Shown: piece after piece, positions 1-7,169 of the stretch | Layout: every line of letters starts with the position of its first letter | How positions within the stretch are numbered: position 1 is the first letter of the stretch | From: Paracoccaceae bacterium | GTDB lineage: Bacteria; Pseudomonadota; Alphaproteobacteria; Rhodobacterales; Rhodobacteraceae | Reading direction: 5' to 3' | Assembly (NCBI GenBank): GCA_007694945.1 | Contig: REER01000077.1 | Span: forward strand, 108,165-172,164 | DNA: 64,000 nt | The notes under the pieces: generated by a model | What the model was told of the DNA's origin: nothing | The model's input: the letters and a program-made list of their open reading frames with translations, nothing else | Database searches by the model: none | Translations under genes and position numbers: made by a program

Positions 1-1176
1 GGCGGTGGCCGTCAGGACCCGCCCGACCTCGCGCAGGACGTGATCGCCAGCCTCATGGCCGAACTGGTCATTGAACGCCTTGAAATGGTCCACATCGAGC
101 GAGATCAGTGCCAGCGGGCGATCCTCATGGGCGGCGATGCTGAATTCGCGTGTCGCGCGCTCGATGAACCAGCGGCGGTTCCACAGCCCGGTGAGCGGGT
201 CACGAACTGATCGGTCATGCAATTCCTGCCGCAAGCGGACATTGGCAATCGCGAGGCTTATCTGTTCGCCACAGATCAGCGAGATATCCCAGCGGTTGCG
301 CAGCACTTCGTCGCGCATGTGCCGCATGATGCCACCTTCCTCGAACCCTTCGAACACAACATGCATCAAGCCGATGGTTTCACCATGTGCGATGATCGGC
401 AGGCAGAAATAGGGGGCGCCTTTGCTGCGCACATGATCGCAGGTGAACTGAATCGGTTTCATGCCAAAGGCATAGGCTCGCCCCCGGCGCAGCGCCCAGC
501 AATCGTCAGGGAGGATATGGGGCGCAAAATCGGGCATGGTGCCCCAGCTTGCCGCCAGTTTGAGGCTCGTGCGGTTGTCGTCATAGATGTACAGCGCACC
601 CTCGGCCTCGGGGATAAGTGTGTGCATGGCGCGCTGGATCACCATCAGCAATTCATCGATGGATTTCGCCGAATAGAGCCATTCGCTGGTCAGCGCGAGC
701 AACTGGCGCTCGGACTGGCGCAACTGCTCGGAATGGCGCATCTCTTCATTCTGCTCTTCCAGCGCCTTACGCTCGGTGATGTCGCGCATAGTCGAGATGA
801 ACTGCGTGTGCCGCCCGTTGGCATCATAGACGGGCATGACTTTCAGATCGACCCAGAAGGGCTCGCCCGACTTGGTGTAACACAGGATATCGGCGCGAAT
901 CTCGCGCCGTTGCGCGCAGGCCTGGCGGATCTTGCGCATCGTCTCCAAGTCGGTGTCCTGCCCCTGAAGGACAGTCCCGGGTTCCTTGCCCAGAACATCC
1001 GCCAGAGCGTAGCCCGTCTGGGCGATGAAGGCCGGGTTCACCCAGAGCGCGCACCGCTCGGGGTCGGCAATCACCACTCCATCCGAAGAGTGGCGCATGA
1101 CCAGATCGGCGTAAAAGCTCTCGGTATCCGGTATCGGCTCTGGCACGATTTGCGGCACGGTCTGACTGGCGCTCAT
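1..1176 (-). CDS. PAS-GAF-GGDEF signalling protein, 3' end outside window
   Basis: Reading the minus strand from the ATG at 1176 (AAGGA six bases upstream) gives 392 codons open to the window edge, so the ORF track misses it. A PAS domain lies at about residues 25-125 (ending in the DITERK linker), a GAF-like segment at about 150-310, and a GGDEF domain begins at about 330 with DPLTGLWNRRWF and LDVDHFKAFNDQFGHEAGD. The GGDEF signature itself would fall beyond the edge, so catalytic competence for c-di-GMP synthesis cannot be judged. The PAS domain has LOV-like sequence (LQGQDTD) but no cysteine at the flavin-adduct position. No signal peptide or membrane segment is seen. Most likely a cytoplasmic diguanylate cyclase. 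Confidence 0.85.
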   Translation of the reverse strand, partial: MSASQTVPQIVPEPIPDTESFYADLVMRHSSDGVVIADPERCALWVNPAFIAQTGYALADVLGKEPGTVLQGQDTDLETMRKIRQACAQRREIRADILCYTKSGEPFWVDLKVMPVYDANGRHTQFISTMRDITERKALEEQNEEMRHSEQLRQSERQLLALTSEWLYSAKSIDELLMVIQRAMHTLIPEAEGALYIYDDNRTSLKLAASWGTMPDFAPHILPDDCWALRRGRAYAFGMKPIQFTCDHVRSKGAPYFCLPIIAHGETIGLMHVVFEGFEEGGIMRHMRDEVLRNRWDISLICGEQISLAIANVRLRQELHDRSVRDPLTGLWNRRWFIERATREFSIAAHEDRPLALISLDVDHFKAFNDQFGHEAGDHVLREVGRVLTATA

Positions 1177-1364
1177 GGCATGTCCTTGTCGCTCTGCAGG
1201 CAGATTAGGCCAGAGAGCTTAACAATTTCTTTCGCCCGGGCCTTTGCGGGGCGCCCATGCGCAGCGCGTGACACTCCCGCGCAAAGGCGATAGGTTGCCG
1301 CCAGAATCTGCAATGAGGCAAAGACCTCCATTGCAAGGGACATCTCACCAGGAAAGGAGAGACC

Positions 1365-2843
1365 ATGCTCGATACGACAACCGATCTGAAATCCATGCTC
1401 AGCGACCCGTCACTGCTGGAAACCCGCGCATTTGTGGCCGGGGAATGGGTCGATGCCGATGACGGCGCCACTTTTGATGTGCGCAACCCCGCGCGCGGCG
1501 ATGTCATTGCCAAGGTCGCCGATCTGGGCCGCGCCGAGACCTCGCGCGCCATTGCCGCTGCAGAAGAGGCGCGCCATGCCTGGGCCGCGCGCACGGGCAA
1601 GGAGCGTGCGGGCGTGCTGCGCAAATGGTATGATCTGATGATCGAGAATACCGAGGATCTCGCGCTGATCCTGACGGCCGAAATGGGCAAGCCGCTGGCC
1701 GAGGCGCGGGGCGAGGTCGCTTATGGCGCTGGCTTCATCGAGTGGTTCGGCGAAGAGGCCAAGCGCGTCTATGGCGAGACCATCCCCGGCCACCAGCCCG
1801 ACAAGCGCATCACAGTGCTGCGCCAGCCGATTGGCGTGGCGGCTTCGATCACGCCCTGGAATTTCCCTAATGCGATGATCGCGCGCAAGGTCGGTCCCGC
1901 GCTGGCCGTGGGCTGTGGCTTTGTGGCGCGCCCTGCGGCAGAAACCCCCCTTTCGGCGCTGGCCATGGCGGTGCTGGCCGAGCGGGCGGGTGTGCCCAAG
2001 GGCGTGCTGTCGATGATTACGTCCTCGCGGTCCTCGGATATCGGCAAGGAATTCTGCGAAAACCCGGTGGTGCGCAAGCTGACCTTTACCGGCAGCACGG
2101 AAGTTGGGCGCATCCTCCTGCGCCAGGCCGCAGATCAGGTGATGAAATGCTCGATGGAGCTGGGCGGGAATGCACCTTTCATCGTCTTTGATGATGCCGA
2201 TCTCGACAAGGCGGTCGAGGGTGCGATGATGTCCAAATTCCGCAACAACGGCCAGACCTGCGTCTGCGCGAACCGCATCTATGTACAGGCAGGCGTCTAT
2301 GACGCCTTTGCCGAGAAGCTGGGCAGGGCCGTTGCGGCGCTCAAAGTGGGCGACGGGCTTGCGGACGGGGTGCAGGCCGGGCCGCTGATCAATTCCGAGG
2401 CCGTGGACAAGGTCGAAGAGCATATCCGCGATGTTCTGGACCATGGCGGGCAGGTCGTCACTGGTGGCCAGCGTCACGAGCTGGGCGGCACCTTCTTCGA
2501 GCCCACTGTCGTGACAGGGGTCACGCAATCGATGAAGGTCGCGCAGGAAGAGACCTTCGGCCCGCTGGCACCGCTCTTCCGCTTCGAGAGCGAGGACGAG
2601 GTCATCGCGATGGCCAATGACACGATCTTCGGGCTGGCCTGTTATTTCTATGCCCGCGATGTGGGTCGGATCACGCGCGTGCAGGAAGCGCTTGATTACG
2701 GCATTGTCGGCGTGAATACCGGCATCATCTCGACCGAGGTCGCGCCCTTTGGAGGCGTCAAGCAATCGGGCCTTGGGCGTGAAGGGTCGCGCCACGGGAT
2801 CGAGGATTATCTCGAGATGAAATATGTCTGTCTGAGTATCTGA
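1365..2843 (+). CDS. gabD: NAD(P)-dependent succinate-semialdehyde dehydrogenase
   Basis: A 492-residue aldehyde dehydrogenase, close to the usual GabD length. It oxidises succinate semialdehyde to succinate, the last step of 4-aminobutyrate breakdown. Family motifs are present: ITPWNFP near residue 163, FTGSTEVG, the catalytic Glu in MELGGNAPF and the catalytic Cys in [11 protein letters not shown]. The start is supported by AAGGAGAG just upstream. The gene stands alone, and no GABA aminotransferase is adjacent (a class III aminotransferase lies 39 kb away). Substrate is inferred from overall similarity to GabD; related semialdehyde dehydrogenases cannot be excluded. Confidence 0.88.
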   Translation: MLDTTTDLKSMLSDPSLLETRAFVAGEWVDADDGATFDVRNPARGDVIAKVADLGRAETSRAIAAAEEARHAWAARTGKERAGVLRKWYDLMIENTEDLALILTAEMGKPLAEARGEVAYGAGFIEWFGEEAKRVYGETIPGHQPDKRITVLRQPIGVAASITPWNFPNAMIARKVGPALAVGCGFVARPAAETPLSALAMAVLAERAGVPKGVLSMITSSRSSDIGKEFCENPVVRKLTFTGSTEVGRILLRQAADQVMKCSMELGGNAPFIVFDDADLDKAVEGAMMSKFRNNGQTCVCANRIYVQAGVYDAFAEKLGRAVAALKVGDGLADGVQAGPLINSEAVDKVEEHIRDVLDHGGQVVTGGQRHELGGTFFEPTVVTGVTQSMKVAQEETFGPLAPLFRFESEDEVIAMANDTIFGLACYFYARDVGRITRVQEALDYGIVGVNTGIISTEVAPFGGVKQSGLGREGSRHGIEDYLEMKYVCLSI

Positions 2844-2857
2844 CCGGCAGGGTCGGG

Positions 2858-2875
2858 CACTGCGCATGCGCAGTG
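2858..2875. terminator. 18-bp perfect palindrome after gabD
   Basis: CACTGCGCATGCGCAGTG is self-complementary and extends with one wobble pair into flanking CGGG/TCCG, giving an 11-bp stem with a CATG loop 15 bases after the gabD stop. No T-run follows, so it is either a non-canonical terminator or a 3'-end stabilising hairpin. Confidence 0.4.
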
Positions 2876-3019
2876 TCCGGCCACCTTCACGGCAGAGGGG
2901 TGCTTGTCGCAAGCGCAGGGTTTGCGCTTGTGGAGATTCCTGTAGGCCTCGCCGGAAAAGATTTATCTAACATTGATTTTTTTGTTGCCGGGCATCCCGG
3001 CCAGCCCTACTTTTTCAAA

Positions 3020-3093
3020 GCAGGCAGGAAAAGGCCGTTAGCCGGAAGACTTACTCCTCGTTCCCTCCTTTCGGTGGACCCTTTCCTGCCTGC
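3020..3093 (+). promoter_or_regulatory. Long-stem leader hairpin before complex I subunit gene
   Basis: GCAGGCAGGAAA (3020-3031) is the exact reverse complement of TTTCCTGCCTGC (3082-3093), enclosing 50 nt. The enclosed part contains GCCGTTAGCCGG and a pyrimidine run with CCTCCTTT. That run can pair with the AAGGAG Shine-Dalgarno about 85 nt downstream. It could be a cis-acting leader structure or a small RNA on either strand; the function is inferred only. Confidence 0.45.
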
Positions 3094-3173
3094 ACCCGCA
3101 ACTGATGCGTCCCATCGCTTGCATATGGCCCCGTTTTTTCGGATAAGACAGCAGAGTAAGGAGAGGTCACGCC

Positions 3174-3485
3174 ATGCGCGCCCGGATTTATCGCCCGTCC
3201 CGTAACGCAATGCAGTCCGGCAATGCCAAGACCCATCACTGGGTGCTTGAATTCTCCCCCGAACAGGCGCGGCGGATCGATCCGCTGATGGGCTGGACGT
3301 CTTCTGGCGACATGAAATCGCAGGTGCAACTGCGGTTTGAGGACCGAGCTGCGGCAGAAGCCTACGCCGAGGCACATGGCATCGACGCTATTGTGATCGA
3401 GCCCAAGAGCCGCCGTCCCAACCTCCGCCCGGGTGGCTATGGTGACAATTTCGCGACCAACCGGCGGCAGGTCTGGACGCATTGA
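3174..3485 (+). CDS. ETC complex I subunit, NDUFS4-like
   Basis: A 103-residue protein with the conserved core of the NDUFS4/ETC complex I accessory family: an N-terminal [16 protein letters not shown], then [21 protein letters not shown] and the C-terminal [15 protein letters not shown]. In alphaproteobacteria this small protein binds the peripheral arm of NADH:quinone oxidoreductase, as in mitochondria. It is usually encoded away from the nuo operon, as here. Start chosen at the ATG behind AAGGAGAGG. Length is typical of the bacterial form without a transit peptide. Confidence 0.9.
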   Translation: MRARIYRPSRNAMQSGNAKTHHWVLEFSPEQARRIDPLMGWTSSGDMKSQVQLRFEDRAAAEAYAEAHGIDAIVIEPKSRRPNLRPGGYGDNFATNRRQVWTH

Positions 3486-3591
3486 GTCGGCGTCCGGACC
3501 CGGGACAGGCGCTGTCCAGGCGGTGCGTCACTTCTGCATTGCGACGGTGGGAAAAAAGGGCCCTGAAGCCAGCACAGAGCCCTCAGGATGG

Positions 3592-3867
3592 TCAATTGTT
3601 CCCGCGCAGCGCCTCCGGGTGCTCGGCCAGAAAAGTCTTTAACGCCTTGTAGAGTGCGCGCGCGTTCGTCAGATCATCGTGGTGCAGGGCATCGGCGATG
3701 TCCTCGCAGATCATCTGCTGCACTTTCTGCGGTCCGTGATGGATGTGCATCAGATATTCGCCCAGTTCTGCTGCTGAGACGGCGTCCAGATGCTCGTGAA
3801 CTGCAATGGCCTCAATTTGTTCGCGGCTCAGGCATGTCATGTCCAGGATGTCGTTTTCATTGATCAT
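3592..3867 (-). CDS. Small conserved hypothetical protein
   Basis: A 91-residue acidic, probably helical protein beginning MINENDILDMTCLSREQIEA, with a Gly-Glu-Tyr-rich middle (GEYLMHIHHGPQKVQQMIC) and an alanine/leucine-rich C-terminal helix. GGAGGA lies about 8 bases upstream of the ATG, and third-position G+C bias fits the genome, so it is likely expressed. No signal peptide or membrane segment is seen. I do not recognise the family; the mix of His, Cys and Glu residues could bind a metal, but no defined motif supports that. Confidence 0.65.
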   Translation of the reverse strand: MINENDILDMTCLSREQIEAIAVHEHLDAVSAAELGEYLMHIHHGPQKVQQMICEDIADALHHDDLTNARALYKALKTFLAEHPEALRGNN

Positions 3868-4241
3868 GGTTCAATCCTCCTCCAACCGCAGAGAATACCA
3901 CGCAAAGCCGATTTAGCACATTGCTTTGAGTCAACCGACGTACGACGCCGCCTGAATGCTGATCTGGTCTCCGGATATCGCTTTCCTCCAACTGATCGCG
4001 GGCAAGCAGGATGCGCATCTGATGGAGGTCACTGCCGTCAAACTCGCTTAGAACGGTGCCGCGCGGGCCATCGGCTGGTATCTTGATGCCGAGGACGGGC
4101 CTGTGCTGCTGCTCCATCCCGATCAGGAGAAATGCGTGATGCCATCGCCCGGAGTAATCCGACCCAGGCCTCGGTTGGGGATTGTGCGCCGCCTCGCGTA
4201 GCAGGCGGCGCGTTGAAGTTGGCCAATCAAGGGCGCGGCGC
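3868..4241. other. Gene-poor stretch, possible decayed ORF
   Basis: No intact gene is supported in these 374 bp. One forward frame starting near 3956 reads MLIWSPDIAFLQLIAGK up to a stop and then continues as NGAARAIGWYLDAEDGPVLL, which looks protein-like. It may be a remnant broken by a stop, but no family was recognised. The 147-aa minus-strand ORF here is not convincing. Confidence 0.35.
4186..4211. terminator. G+C-rich hairpin after LOG-family gene
   Basis: GCGCCGCCT and AGGCGGCGC are perfect inverted repeats around an 8-nt loop, 31 bases beyond the stop of the minus-strand gene that ends at 4242. No T-run follows on either strand, so terminator function is probable but not certain. Confidence 0.45.
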
Positions 4242-5063
4242 TCAGCATTCCGCCTCAAACCCGTCGATGATCGCAATCGCGTCATCGGCGGTTTCGGCAT
4301 AATGGAACAAGTTCAGATCCTCCGGGCTTATGGTGCCTGCCTCGGCCAGTGCTTCCCAGTTGATGATCCTGGTCCAGAAATCACGCCCGAACAGGATGAA
4401 GGGCATCTTGTGCATCCGGTCGGTCTGGATCAACGTCAGCGTCTCGAAAAGTTCGTCCATTGTGCCGAAGCCGCCTGGAAAGACCGTGATCGCCTTGGCG
4501 CGCATCAGGAAATGCATCTTGCGGATGGCGAAATAGTGAAAGTTGAAGCACAGATCGGGTGTGACATAGTCATTCGGAGCCTGCTCATGCGGCAGCACGA
4601 TATTAAGGCCGATGGAAATCCCGCCTGCCTCCTTCGCACCCAGATTACCCGCCTCCATCACGCCTGGCCCGCCGCCTGTCACGATCACATCCTCGCGCCC
4701 GTAGCTCTGGACCGAGCGCAGGGTCATCGCGTGGGCAAACTCGCGCGCGACTTGATAGAAGCGTGCAAGGTCTTTCATCATTGGCGTGCGCGGGGGGCTG
4801 GGGTCGTCGGGGCGGCGAATGCGCGCGCCACCGAACATGACAATGGTGGACTGGATGCCGCGCTCGTTCATCAGCAGGTCGGGCTTGAGCAGCTCCAGTT
4901 GCAGCCGTACCGGGCGCAGCTCGTCGCGCAGCATGAAATCGCCATCGGCAAAGGCCAGACGATAGGCCGGATGGCGCGTCTGGGCGGTGTCCGGCGCCTC
5001 GTCCCAATGGCGGATATCTTCCTGTGCATCGGGGAAGGGCCGGAACTTGCTCTGGTCTTTCAT
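4242..5063 (-). CDS. LOG-family (TIGR00730-type) protein, long form
   Basis: A 273-residue protein from the ATG at 5063 (MKDQSKFRPFPDAQED). The 365-aa ORF of the track runs upstream across dapD and is rejected. It carries the Rossmann-like LOG signature: VIVTGGGPGVMEAGNLGAKE at about 130-150 and PGGFGTMDELFE at about 200. LOG enzymes remove ribose phosphate from cytokinin nucleotides or related nucleotides, and family members were long misannotated as lysine decarboxylases. The N-terminal ~80 residues are an extension absent from short LOGs such as the one at 15232. It is divergent from dapD with 88 bp between starts. Confidence 0.82.
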   Translation of the reverse strand: MKDQSKFRPFPDAQEDIRHWDEAPDTAQTRHPAYRLAFADGDFMLRDELRPVRLQLELLKPDLLMNERGIQSTIVMFGGARIRRPDDPSPPRTPMMKDLARFYQVAREFAHAMTLRSVQSYGREDVIVTGGGPGVMEAGNLGAKEAGGISIGLNIVLPHEQAPNDYVTPDLCFNFHYFAIRKMHFLMRAKAITVFPGGFGTMDELFETLTLIQTDRMHKMPFILFGRDFWTRIINWEALAEAGTISPEDLNLFHYAETADDAIAIIDGFEAEC

Positions 5064-5151
5064 GCGGGGGGCGTCCTTGCGTGAATTGCAGTCTCTCGCG
5101 CCCGAGGCTATAGCGAGGGCCAACAGATGACCAGAGCCATGGAGCCCGCCA

Positions 5152-5982
5152 ATGACCGACACAGCCGCACTGGAGACTGCCATCGAGGCCGCATGGGAGG
5201 CGCGCGACAGCATCACGCCCGCAACGGGCGGCGCAATGCGCGAGGCGATCGAGGCGACGCTCGAGGCGCTTGACTCGGGCGCGCTGCGCGTCGCCGAGCG
5301 GCAGGTTAATGGTGATTGGCATGTCAACCAGTGGGCCAAGAAGGCCGTTCTTCTAGGGTTTCGCCTTCATGACATGGAGAAGCACTCGGGCGGCCCGCAG
5401 GGCGGCCATTGGTGGGACAAGGTCGACAGCAAATTCGCGGACTGGAAAAAGAAGGACTGGAAGGCCGCCGGCTTTCGCGCCGTGCCCAACTGCGTGGTGC
5501 GCAAATCGGCCTATATCGCACCCGGTGTGGTGCTGATGCCCAGCTTCGTAAATCTCGGCGCATATGTCGACAGCGGCACGATGGTCGATACCTGGGCCAC
5601 GGTGGGGTCCTGCGCGCAGATCGGCAAAGGCGTGCATCTCTCGGGCGGTGTAGGTATCGGCGGCGTGCTGGAGCCGATGCAGGCGGGGCCGACGATCATC
5701 GAGGACAACTGCTTCATCGGCGCGCGCTCGGAAGTCGTCGAGGGCTGCATCGTGCGCGAAGGCTCGGTACTGGGCATGGGCGTGTTCATCGGCAAATCCA
5801 CCAAGATCGTGGATCGCGAGACCGGCAATGTCTCCTATGGCGAGGTCCCGCCCTATTCGGTTGTGGTGTCGGGCTCGATGCCCTCGAAGAACGGCATCAA
5901 TCTCTATTGCGCCGTGATCGTCAAACGCGTGGACGCGCAGACCCGTTCCAAGACCGGCATCAACGAGCTTCTGCGCGACTGA
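5152..5982 (+). CDS. dapD: Tetrahydrodipicolinate N-succinyltransferase
   Basis: 276 residues, the normal DapD length. It transfers succinyl from succinyl-CoA to tetrahydrodipicolinate in the diaminopimelate branch of lysine and peptidoglycan synthesis. An N-terminal helical domain (about 1-100) is followed by left-handed beta-helix hexapeptide repeats ([36 protein letters not shown]) and a C-terminal segment ending [12 protein letters not shown]. The gene stands alone here, without dapE, and ends at a double hairpin shared with the convergent tsaC gene. Confidence 0.96.
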   Translation: MTDTAALETAIEAAWEARDSITPATGGAMREAIEATLEALDSGALRVAERQVNGDWHVNQWAKKAVLLGFRLHDMEKHSGGPQGGHWWDKVDSKFADWKKKDWKAAGFRAVPNCVVRKSAYIAPGVVLMPSFVNLGAYVDSGTMVDTWATVGSCAQIGKGVHLSGGVGIGGVLEPMQAGPTIIEDNCFIGARSEVVEGCIVREGSVLGMGVFIGKSTKIVDRETGNVSYGEVPPYSVVVSGSMPSKNGINLYCAVIVKRVDAQTRSKTGINELLRD

Positions 5983-5988
5983 GCCTTT

Positions 5989-6010
5989 ATCTTGCCGTGA
6001 AATACTCACG
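5989..6010 (+). repeat. Dispersed ~20-bp element, copy 1
   Basis: ATCTTGCCGTGAAATACTCACG starts 7 bases after the dapD stop. It matches copies at 15195 (reverse orientation), 33622 and 39165 over the core CTTGCC-N3-AATACTCA. All copies are intergenic. Confidence 0.7.
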
Positions 6011-6013
6011 GGG

Positions 6014-6043
6014 TGTCTCAAGGGGGCACGCCCCCTTGAGACA
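6014..6043. terminator. 13-bp perfect hairpin after dapD
   Basis: TGTCTCAAGGGGG and CCCCCTTGAGACA form a perfect 13-bp stem with loop CACG. It lies between convergent dapD and tsaC and probably ends dapD transcription. Confidence 0.6.
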
Positions 6044-6045
6044 GA

Positions 6046-6075
6046 GAGTTTGAGGGATGTCAGTCCCTCAAACTC
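6046..6075. terminator. 12-bp perfect hairpin before tsaC end
   Basis: GAGTTTGAGGGA and TCCCTCAAACTC form a perfect 12-bp stem with a 6-nt loop, immediately beside the first hairpin and 5 bases beyond the tsaC stop codon. It is the likely terminator for tsaC on the minus strand. Confidence 0.6.
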
Positions 6076-6079
6076 CCTC

Positions 6080-7045
6080 TCAGGTCAGCCGCGGCGCAGC
6101 GGCCCGGCGCAACCGGTCATTGATTGCCACCCCCAGCCCAACCTCCGGCACAGGCGCCACGGCAATCGGCCTTCCCATGGCGTCAGCGGCATGCAGCACT
6201 GCAAAGAGCCGCGCCGCCGCCTCTTCCAGATCGCCTGCCTCGGAGAGCGTCAGCTCCGCCCCAGCGCAGCCTGGCCCGAAGCCGATCCAGACCTCGCCCG
6301 GCGCTGGCTCGTGCGCCCCGAGCCGCAGCGCCGCGCGCGGGGCGTAATGCGAGGCAAGCTGCCCCGGCGCCGTCACCCTGTCATCTGTAACCCGCGCCGC
6401 AGGCGCGGCCCCCAGAACGCGCGCGAGCGCCTCCTCGCTGACCCCTCCCGCGCGCAACAGCACCGCGCGCCTGTTCTCAAACCCGAGGATTGTCGACTCC
6501 ACTCCCACCGGGCAGGGCCCGCCATCGAGCACGGCTGCAATCCGTCCACCCAGGCCCTCAAGCACATGCCGCGCTTCGGTCGGGCTGATCCGCCCCGAGG
6601 GATTGGCCGACGGCGCGGCCAGCGGCCCGCCAAACTCGGCAAGCACCGCTTGCGCCAACGGATGCGCGGGGACGCGCAGCGCGACTGTGGGCAGGCCTGC
6701 TGTCACCGCCTCGGCCAGACCATGGCCCGTCCGCAAGGGGGCGACGAGCGTGAGCGGGCCGGGCCAGAAGGCGCGGGCGCAAGCCCGCGCTTCATCGGAA
6801 AGATCCGCCAATTCCTCAACGGCCTCGAGCGAGGGCAGATGCACAATCAGCGGGTTATGCGCGGGCCGCCCCTTGGCCGCAAAGATCGCAGCCACTGCCG
6901 CCGTGTTCCGGGCATCCCCGGCCAGCCCGTAGACTGTCTCTGTCGGCAGCGCGACCAGTGCACCGTCGCGCAACAGCGCGCAGGCGCGCGCCACCCCTCG
7001 GGCATCGGGGTGCAGCTCTTCGGTGGCAATGGGCGCGACATGCAT
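6080..7045 (-). CDS. tsaC: L-threonylcarbamoyladenylate synthase, Sua5 type
   Basis: A 321-residue protein with an N-terminal YrdC domain (LPTETVYGLAGDARNTAAVA, then the KGRPAHNPLIVHL nucleotide site) and a C-terminal Sua5 domain of about 110 residues (SHYAPRAALRLG). It makes threonylcarbamoyl-AMP from threonine, bicarbonate and ATP for the t6A37 modification of ANN-decoding tRNAs. The two-domain length is that of Sua5 rather than the shorter E. coli TsaC. Divergent from the acyl-CoA dehydrogenase gene, with 124 bp between. Confidence 0.92.
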   Translation of the reverse strand: MHVAPIATEELHPDARGVARACALLRDGALVALPTETVYGLAGDARNTAAVAAIFAAKGRPAHNPLIVHLPSLEAVEELADLSDEARACARAFWPGPLTLVAPLRTGHGLAEAVTAGLPTVALRVPAHPLAQAVLAEFGGPLAAPSANPSGRISPTEARHVLEGLGGRIAAVLDGGPCPVGVESTILGFENRRAVLLRAGGVSEEALARVLGAAPAARVTDDRVTAPGQLASHYAPRAALRLGAHEPAPGEVWIGFGPGCAGAELTLSEAGDLEEAAARLFAVLHAADAMGRPIAVAPVPEVGLGVAINDRLRRAAAPRLT

Positions 7046-7169
7046 CGGGTGACGTGGCGTTTCAGTTCAGATATGCGCCCCGAGGCTTTATGACGGAGGC
7101 TGGACTTGCCATAGGCGCTTGCGCTGATCTTGCCAAGTCCTGCCCGATACAACCTCACGGAGCTCCGCC

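Larger units (their letters stand above)
2844..3173. other. 330-bp intergenic region with three hairpins
   Basis: No convincing gene is present; the ORFs listed here lack family similarity. The stretch holds the palindrome at 2858, an 8-bp hairpin (CAAGCGCA / TGCGCTTG, 2910-2930) and the larger hairpin listed separately. A good Shine-Dalgarno (AAGGAGAGG) ends it just before the complex I subunit gene. Confidence 0.6.

Noticed and set aside
217-1293. 358-aa plus-strand ORF
   Set aside because: It is antisense to the PAS/GGDEF gene, which has clear domains in the opposite frame; the translation shows only shadow composition.
1410-2912. 500-aa minus-strand ORF over gabD
   Set aside because: Antisense shadow created by high third-position G+C; the plus strand has all aldehyde dehydrogenase motifs.
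7046-7169. Partial matches to the dispersed element (two CTTGCC strings)
   Set aside because: They lack the AATACTCA half, so they were not counted as copies.
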